From positions 1 through 36,527 of the forward strand of contig CANJXQ010000025.1 of assembly GCA_947478805.1 (NCBI GenBank): a DNA stretch of 36,527 bases. Reading direction: 5' to 3'. This DNA comes from Betaproteobacteria bacterium (GTDB taxonomy: Bacteria > Pseudomonadota > Gammaproteobacteria > Burkholderiales > SG8-39). Every line of letters starts with the position of its first letter. Within the stretch, counting starts at the first letter, position 1. The position numbers were made by a program, and so were the translations under genes. The notes beneath the pieces were generated by a model. That model did no database searches. It worked only from the letters and a program-made list of their open reading frames with translations, and was not told where the DNA came from. Positions 36,036 to 36,527 of this stretch are shown here, piece by piece.

Positions 36036-36051
36036 TGCGGGGAAACCTCAG
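36034..36051 (-). repeat. IS terminal inverted repeat, right
   Basis: The complement of the left 18-bp end (AATGCGGGGAAACCTCAG on the plus strand), followed directly by the second ACTCTGACC copy at 36052-36060. Confidence 0.93.
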
Positions 36052-36068
36052 ACTCTGACCAGGATTTA

Positions 36069-36383
36069 CTGGGAGAGGCCTACACGATCGTGAAGGCGCT
36101 CAATTCGCCGGCCGTCAAGCTCATGTACGACACCGAGCACGTGCAGGTCATGGACGGCGACCTGCTGCACGACCTCGAGCGTGTCGCCGCCGAGATCGGC
36201 TCGGTACAGATCGCCGATGTGCCCGGGCGGCTCGAGCCGGGGCAGGGCGAGATCAACTTCGTGCAGTTCTTTCGTAAGCTGAACCAGGTGGGCTACCAGG
36301 GGCTGGTGGAACTGGAAAACAACTTCTCGCGGCCCGGTGTCCAAGGCGAGCTGTTGGCGTATGAGGCTTTGTGCCAGATCAGT
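36069..36383 (+). pseudogene. Doubly truncated copy of the TIM-barrel gene
   Basis: An open frame matching residues ~195-298 of the 302-residue protein at 26487-27395, from LGEAY to the codons for LCQIS. It keeps MYDTEHVQVMDG and GQGEINF. The DNA is identical over 47 bases (27112-27158 with 36112-36158) and again over 41 bases, without indels in between. The first 194 codons are missing: upstream is unrelated DNA, not the IS alone. The 3' end is cut a few codons short by the end of another insertion element, which replaces the last residues by SVRLKLEQ. It is a gene fragment, unlikely to fold. Confidence 0.88.
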
Positions 36384-36527
36384 AGTGTCCGGTTAAAACT
36401 CGAACAGATTCAGCTGATTATGCAAAGCGATGTCATTGTTCACGGGTGCGGTTTCCGCAACTACTTGTTGTAGAGGCAATTTCTCGAAGAGCGTCAACGA
36501 CAAAATCTGTAGCAAGGTATGCAAAGA
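36384..36527 (-). mobile_element. End of a second IS4-family (DUF4372-type) element, partial
   Basis: From about 36384 the plus strand reads AGTGTCCGGTTAAAA, a sequence resembling an IS terminal repeat. It is followed by the reversed 3' end of a transposase gene (36393-36527) that runs off the window. It interrupts the 3' end of the TIM-barrel fragment. The exact end and any target duplication cannot be set without the other end. Confidence 0.6.
36393..36527 (-). CDS. IS4-family transposase C-terminus (DUF4372 type), partial
   Basis: The minus strand is open from the window edge for 44 codons to a TAA at 36393-36395. It reads SLHTLLQILSLTLFEKLPL, then a variable stretch, and ends HNQLNLFEF. 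The pattern 'LLQILSLTLFEKxPLxxxL...NQLxLF' is the C-terminus of IS4-family transposases with an N-terminal DUF4372 domain, as I know the family. The catalytic part lies outside the window. Confidence 0.65.
   Translation of the reverse strand, partial: SLHTLLQILSLTLFEKLPLQQVVAETAPVNNDIALHNQLNLFEF

Larger units (their letters stand above)
34705..36051 (+). mobile_element. Complete IS4-family (IS10 subgroup) insertion sequence
   Basis: A 1347-bp element with perfect 18-bp terminal inverted repeats, CTGAGGTTTCCCCGCATT at 34705-34722 and its complement at 36034-36051, and a 9-bp direct repeat ACTCTGACC on both sides (34696-34704, 36052-36060). IS10 itself is about 1.33 kb, begins CTGAG and makes 9-bp duplications, so the subgroup assignment is strong. 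One intact transposase gene fills it. Intact ends, gene and duplication suggest a recent insertion. Confidence 0.96.

Overview
The window reads as a GC-rich betaproteobacterial chromosome, most likely Burkholderiales. The evidence is the gene order mdh–citE-like lyase–acnA facing sdhCDAB–sdhE–gltA–sucAB–lpd–zapE, the sucA-type RNA leader, and several Bug-type (tripartite tricarboxylate family) periplasmic binding proteins. The assignment is inference from gene order and protein families; no phylogeny was run.

Layout. (1) 1-4300, plus strand: a tightly packed four-gene operon for a Gld-type ABC system (ATPase end, ABC-2 permease, GldG-like protein, DUF4340 protein), closed by a strong bidirectional terminator at 4306-4336. 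(2) 4382-9247, minus strand: mdh, a CitE-like CoA-ester lyase and aconitase. (3) 9248-9647: a 400-bp divergent control region with several palindromes, an extended -10 promoter and a foldable sdh leader. (4) 9648-21654, plus strand: succinate dehydrogenase and its assembly factor, citrate synthase, 2-oxoglutarate dehydrogenase E1/E2/E3 and the ZapE ATPase. Regions 2 and 4 together cover the TCA cycle from malate through citrate and aconitate, and from 2-oxoglutarate to succinyl-CoA and succinate to fumarate. Isocitrate dehydrogenase, succinyl-CoA ligase and fumarase are not in the window.

(5) 21784-29292: an accessory metabolic stretch with SnoaL-like protein, SDR, amidohydrolase, AcuI/YhdH-type reductase, an Asp/Glu racemase-like protein lacking the expected cysteine, GlcG/HbpS-like protein, a hydroxypyruvate-isomerase-like TIM barrel, a second SDR and a Bug binding protein. 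The last four form one plus-strand operon. The gene set suggests catabolism of a small organic acid or cleaved ring compound; the substrate cannot be read from sequence.

(6) 29403-36527: a region shaped by mobile DNA. It holds a complete hipBA toxin–antitoxin pair with an AT-rich promoter full of repeated operator-like half-sites, a frameshifted scrap of the TIM-barrel family, a scrap of a VapC-type PIN toxin, a TauD-type dioxygenase, two more orphan binding proteins, a complete IS10-subgroup element with 18-bp inverted repeats and a 9-bp target duplication, a doubly truncated second copy of the TIM-barrel gene, and the edge of another IS4-family (DUF4372-type) element running off the right end.

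No tRNA, rRNA or CRISPR array was recognised. The most interesting items are the hipBA promoter array, the three generations of one TIM-barrel gene, the pseudoknot leader of sucA, and the uncharacterised accessory operon.
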